Positions 59,030 to 64,000 of a DNA stretch of 64,000 bases are shown here, piece after piece. A model generated the notes under the pieces. It was not told the DNA's origin. It saw only the letters and a list, made by a program, of their open reading frames with translations, and did not search any database. Location: assembly GCF_001425385.1 (NCBI RefSeq), contig NZ_LMQO01000001.1:496001-560000 (forward strand), written 5' to 3'. Source of the DNA: Sphingomonas sp. Leaf407. GTDB taxonomy: Bacteria; Pseudomonadota; Alphaproteobacteria; Sphingomonadales; Sphingomonadaceae. A program made the translations under genes and the position numbers. Position 1 is the first letter of the stretch. Every line of letters begins with the position of its first letter.

Positions 59030-60233
59030 TCGAGATGTAGCCATGCGTCAGGTCGCAGGTCCATACCGTCGCATGGCCTTCGCCGAGGTTCAGGTTCACA
59101 CCGATCTCGATGTCCTGCCCCTTGAGATGCGCGGCGACCGGGGCTTCGTCGTAGCCGGTGACAGCAAGACCGCCTTCGGCCACCTGCGTCGTGCCGAAGC
59201 GGATGGCGAGCTTGTCACGTTCGGCCGGCTCGCCCGCCTTGCCGACCGCCATCACCACGCGGCCCCAGTTGGCGTCCTCGCCGGCGATGGCGGTCTTGAC
59301 CAAGGGTGAGTTGGCGATGCTCATCGCGATGCGGTGGGCGCTGCCATCGCTGCTCGCCCCCTCGACGGTCACGGCGATGAACTTCGATGCGCCTTCGCCG
59401 TCGCGGACCACCAGATGCGCGAGTTGACGGCACAGGTCGTGCAGTGCGGCGGCAAACGCGTCCGCGCCGTCATCGTCGAACGACGCGATCGGATCGCCGC
59501 CCGCCGCACCGGTTGCGAAGGCGAGCACGGTGTCGCTGGTCGAGGTATCGCCGTCGACCGTGATGCACGAGAAGGTCTGGCGATTGGCGGCTTCCAGCGC
59601 CGATTGCAGGAAGGCGGGATCGACCGCCGCATCGGTGAAAATGAAGCCGAGCATCGTCGCCATGTCGGGCGCGATCATCCCCGACCCCTTGATGATGCCG
59701 GCCAGCTTCACCGTGCGGTCGCCGACCTTGGCGGTGACGAACGCGCCCTTGGTGAAGGTGTCGGTGGTGCCGATCGTCTCGGCCGCCGCTTCCCAGTCGC
59801 ACGGATTGGCGACGAAGGCGGCGTCGAGTCCCGCCTCCGCCTTGTCGATCGGCAACGGCACCCCGATCACCCCGGTCGAGGCGACGAACACGTCGGACGG
59901 CTGGCAGCCGACCGCCTGCGCGGTGCGCGCGGCGATCGCCTCCACGGCGGCACGGCCGCGGTCGCCGGTGAAGGCGTTCGAATTGCCGGCATTGACCACC
60001 AGCGCGCGTGCGCGGCCCAGCACCAGCGCCCGGCGGCACCATTCGACCTCGGGCGAGGGGCATTTGCTGTTGGTCAGCACGCCGGCCACTGCCGTCCCCT
60101 CGGCCAGCGTCGCGAAGGTCAGGTCGGTGCGGTCCCATGTCTTGTAGCGCGCGCGCGCGACCCGCAGCGTCACCCCGCCGATCGGCGGCAGCGCGGGAAA
60201 CGGCGTGGCGAGCGGGGAGGTGGCAGTCGACAT
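59007..60233 (-). CDS. argJ: Bifunctional glutamate N-acetyltransferase / amino-acid acetyltransferase
   Basis: The 408-aa protein has the ArgJ self-cleavage site KGSGMIAPDMATMLGFIFTDA; Thr193 becomes the N-terminal nucleophile of the beta chain. Other family motifs are TNSKCPSPEVEWC, NAGNSNAFTGDRG, STGVIGVPLP, DGDTSTSDTVL and the C-terminal DLTHGYISINADYRS. It transfers the acetyl group from N-acetylornithine to glutamate in arginine synthesis, and bifunctional forms also use acetyl-CoA. The start is set at 60233 for family length. Confidence 0.96.
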   Translation of the reverse strand: MSTATSPLATPFPALPPIGGVTLRVARARYKTWDRTDLTFATLAEGTAVAGVLTNSKCPSPEVEWCRRALVLGRARALVVNAGNSNAFTGDRGRAAVEAIAARTAQAVGCQPSDVFVASTGVIGVPLPIDKAEAGLDAAFVANPCDWEAAAETIGTTDTFTKGAFVTAKVGDRTVKLAGIIKGSGMIAPDMATMLGFIFTDAAVDPAFLQSALEAANRQTFSCITVDGDTSTSDTVLAFATGAAGGDPIASFDDDGADAFAAALHDLCRQLAHLVVRDGEGASKFIAVTVEGASSDGSAHRIAMSIANSPLVKTAIAGEDANWGRVVMAVGKAGEPAERDKLAIRFGTTQVAEGGLAVTGYDEAPVAAHLKGQDIEIGVNLNLGEGHATVWTCDLTHGYISINADYRS

Positions 60234-60283
60234 GGGCGTGGGTCCCGGTCTAGCCTGCACCGGATATGGGGCAGGGGATGGAT

Positions 60284-61087
60284 ATGCGGCGGTTCCTACG
60301 CATGGGCGCGGCGGTTGCAACGCTTTGTTGGGGTGGCGGGGCTTTGGGACAAAGCGCGCCGGTGCCGATCGATCCGGCGTCGTGGATAACGCACGACGAT
60401 TATCCGGCCGAGGCACTGACGAAAAATCTGGCCGGCACGGTCGAGCTTGCCTTTTCGGTCGATCCGGCAGGCCGGGCAACGGGTTGCTCGATCGTCATAT
60501 CCAGCGGCAGCACGATATTGGATGATGCCGCATGCAACGCCATGATCCCCCGCGCCCGCTTTGAACCGGCAAGGGACGCGAGCGGCAAGGCGGTTGCCGG
60601 CACCTCGCCACGGCGGGTTCGATGGACCCTGCCATCGACTGTCGCCAGTCCGGCGCCGGCACACTCCTTTGCACTGATCGAACAACTGACGTTCGATGGC
60701 GATGGCAAGATCGTCGGCTGTACCGGTCGTGCGTCCGGCGACATCGGTGCCGAAATGCCGGCTTGCCTGCGGGTGGGCGACTCATTGGCCGTCAGCCAGT
60801 TCATGACCGGCCGATACCGTAACGGGGTGGCGACGCGCATGGTGACGCAGATCGTGGAAGGCGACACGATGCCGCTGAACGCGCCCACGAGCGACGTGCC
60901 ACCGAACTGGACGGTTGAGCGCAGCTTCACGTTGCAACCGGACGGGGTCGTCGCCGATTGTTCCCAGCGGGAGTCAGGCAAGGGAATCGTGCCCTGCGAG
61001 ACAGGGCGGAGCTATGCGCCGCCACTGGACGGCCGCCCGCACCGGGTTTCCTACGAAACCCGCTGGGCCTTCCAGCCCGCGAAGTGA
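60284..61087 (+). CDS. Exported protein with a TonB C-terminal-like domain
   Basis: The 267-aa protein has a signal peptide (cleavage near GALGQ, residue about 22) and a TonB_C-type domain at about 37-108 ([58 protein letters not shown]). The second half repeats parts of the pattern more weakly ([36 protein letters not shown]). There is no transmembrane anchor or long Pro-rich spacer, so it is not a classical TonB. Starts at 60266 and 60278 are also possible; 60284 has AGGGG six bases upstream. Confidence 0.75.
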   Translation: MRRFLRMGAAVATLCWGGGALGQSAPVPIDPASWITHDDYPAEALTKNLAGTVELAFSVDPAGRATGCSIVISSGSTILDDAACNAMIPRARFEPARDASGKAVAGTSPRRVRWTLPSTVASPAPAHSFALIEQLTFDGDGKIVGCTGRASGDIGAEMPACLRVGDSLAVSQFMTGRYRNGVATRMVTQIVEGDTMPLNAPTSDVPPNWTVERSFTLQPDGVVADCSQRESGKGIVPCETGRSYAPPLDGRPHRVSYETRWAFQPAK

Positions 61088-61122
61088 CGCGCCCCGGCTG
61101 GACGCGGGGCCACCGCTTCCCT

Positions 61123-61437
61123 ATGTCTCGAACCTATGCGACCGGTCATCCGTCGCGAAACGACAACGTCTGGACGACCTGCTTGCGTTTGCTGCTGTTT
61201 CTCTCTGCGCTGCTGACGGGCCTGACCGGCCTGTTGCCGGGCGTGGGCGCGCTTCAGGCGCGGCAGGTAGCCGAGGCGCAGGCAGTGGCCGGACAGATCG
61301 CGGTCGCGATCGTCGAGGCACCGTCGATGGCCGTCGCGCGTCCCGATCAGCCATTGCTGCGCAATCCACAACCGCTGTTCCTGACGCCCGCGCCGCATGT
61401 CGCGGTGCGCGCGCGGACGCTGCGCACCCACGAATAG
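61123..61437 (+). CDS. Small hypothetical protein upstream of secA
   Basis: The 104-aa protein has one hydrophobic segment ([21 protein letters not shown], about residues 21-41) followed by an Ala/Val-rich helix and a Pro-rich tail. No Cys follows the segment except one before it, so it is not a lipoprotein; it may be a single-pass membrane protein. No family is recognised. It is in the same direction as secA, 92 nt upstream. Confidence 0.6.
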   Translation: MSRTYATGHPSRNDNVWTTCLRLLLFLSALLTGLTGLLPGVGALQARQVAEAQAVAGQIAVAIVEAPSMAVARPDQPLLRNPQPLFLTPAPHVAVRARTLRTHE

Positions 61438-61529
61438 CGCGTACCCGGCGCCTTTCGTCCTCCCGTTATTTCCGCGCAGCCGCCGAACCCGTTGCGGTGC
61501 GCGCTCGCCATTTCAAGGAATACCAGCCC

Positions 61530-64000
<2,471 letters not shown>

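Overview
The window is a stretch of GC-rich (about two-thirds G+C) alphaproteobacterial chromosome that looks like a sphingomonad (Sphingomonas or a close relative). Pointers to this are a CtrA cell-cycle regulator with a TTAA-N7-TTAA box, a DivL-type tyrosine pseudo-kinase in the order divL-tsaE-amgK-murU-addB-addA-trxA, a 41-aa L36, a leucyl/arginyl-tRNA-protein transferase and short palindromic intergenic repeats of the kind common in sphingomonads. I see no tRNA, rRNA, CRISPR array, prophage or insertion sequence. Most of the window is ordinary housekeeping chromosome.

Layout. 1-4.5 kb: carbohydrate genes (3' part of a GH3 beta-glucosidase, an IclR regulator and a ROK sugar kinase on the minus strand, a divergent LacI regulator with a possible operator). 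4.5-16 kb: peptidases (M24 aminopeptidase P, oligopeptidase B, M14 carboxypeptidase), purEK, gpmA, a DUF4136 lipoprotein, rpmJ, bpt and threonine ammonia-lyase; the gaps here hold several palindromic repeat elements. 16-23 kb: a TonB siderophore receptor behind a Fur-like box, a hydroxyacid dehydrogenase plus amidohydrolase pair, an L,D-transpeptidase and a surface lipoprotein. 22.8-26.9 kb: ctrA, a LysR-pirin-WrbA divergon and an EAL phosphodiesterase. 27-36 kb: accessory genes (ExbD-like lipoprotein, AraC regulator, degenerate aspartic protease, VanY peptidase, RluA-type synthase, ArfB, free-Met-sulfoxide reductase, RcnB/glycine-zipper protein, M28 peptidase) and a candidate small RNA.

36.1-47 kb: UspA, pyruvate dehydrogenase E2, a thioesterase, lipoamide dehydrogenase, a phosphate-type porin with a Pho-box-like site, AMP nucleosidase, peroxiredoxin, YqgE, a fatty acid hydroxylase and ahcY with a palindromic operator. 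47.2-58.4 kb: the overlapping divL-tsaE-amgK-murU-addB-addA run followed by trxA. 58.4-64 kb: a small membrane-anchored protein, argJ, a TonB_C-domain protein and secA, which runs off the right edge.

The genes that most clearly work together are ctrA and divL (cell-cycle phosphorelay, 24 kb apart), amgK-murU (MurNAc recycling), addAB (double-strand break repair) and purE-purK. I found no convincing undescribed multi-gene system. The most unusual items are the DivL pseudo-kinase with a degenerate ATP-lid motif, a 343-bp compound inverted repeat in a divergent promoter region, an orphan intrinsic terminator marking a probable small RNA, and a long inverted repeat that covers the ribosome binding site of a small gene.
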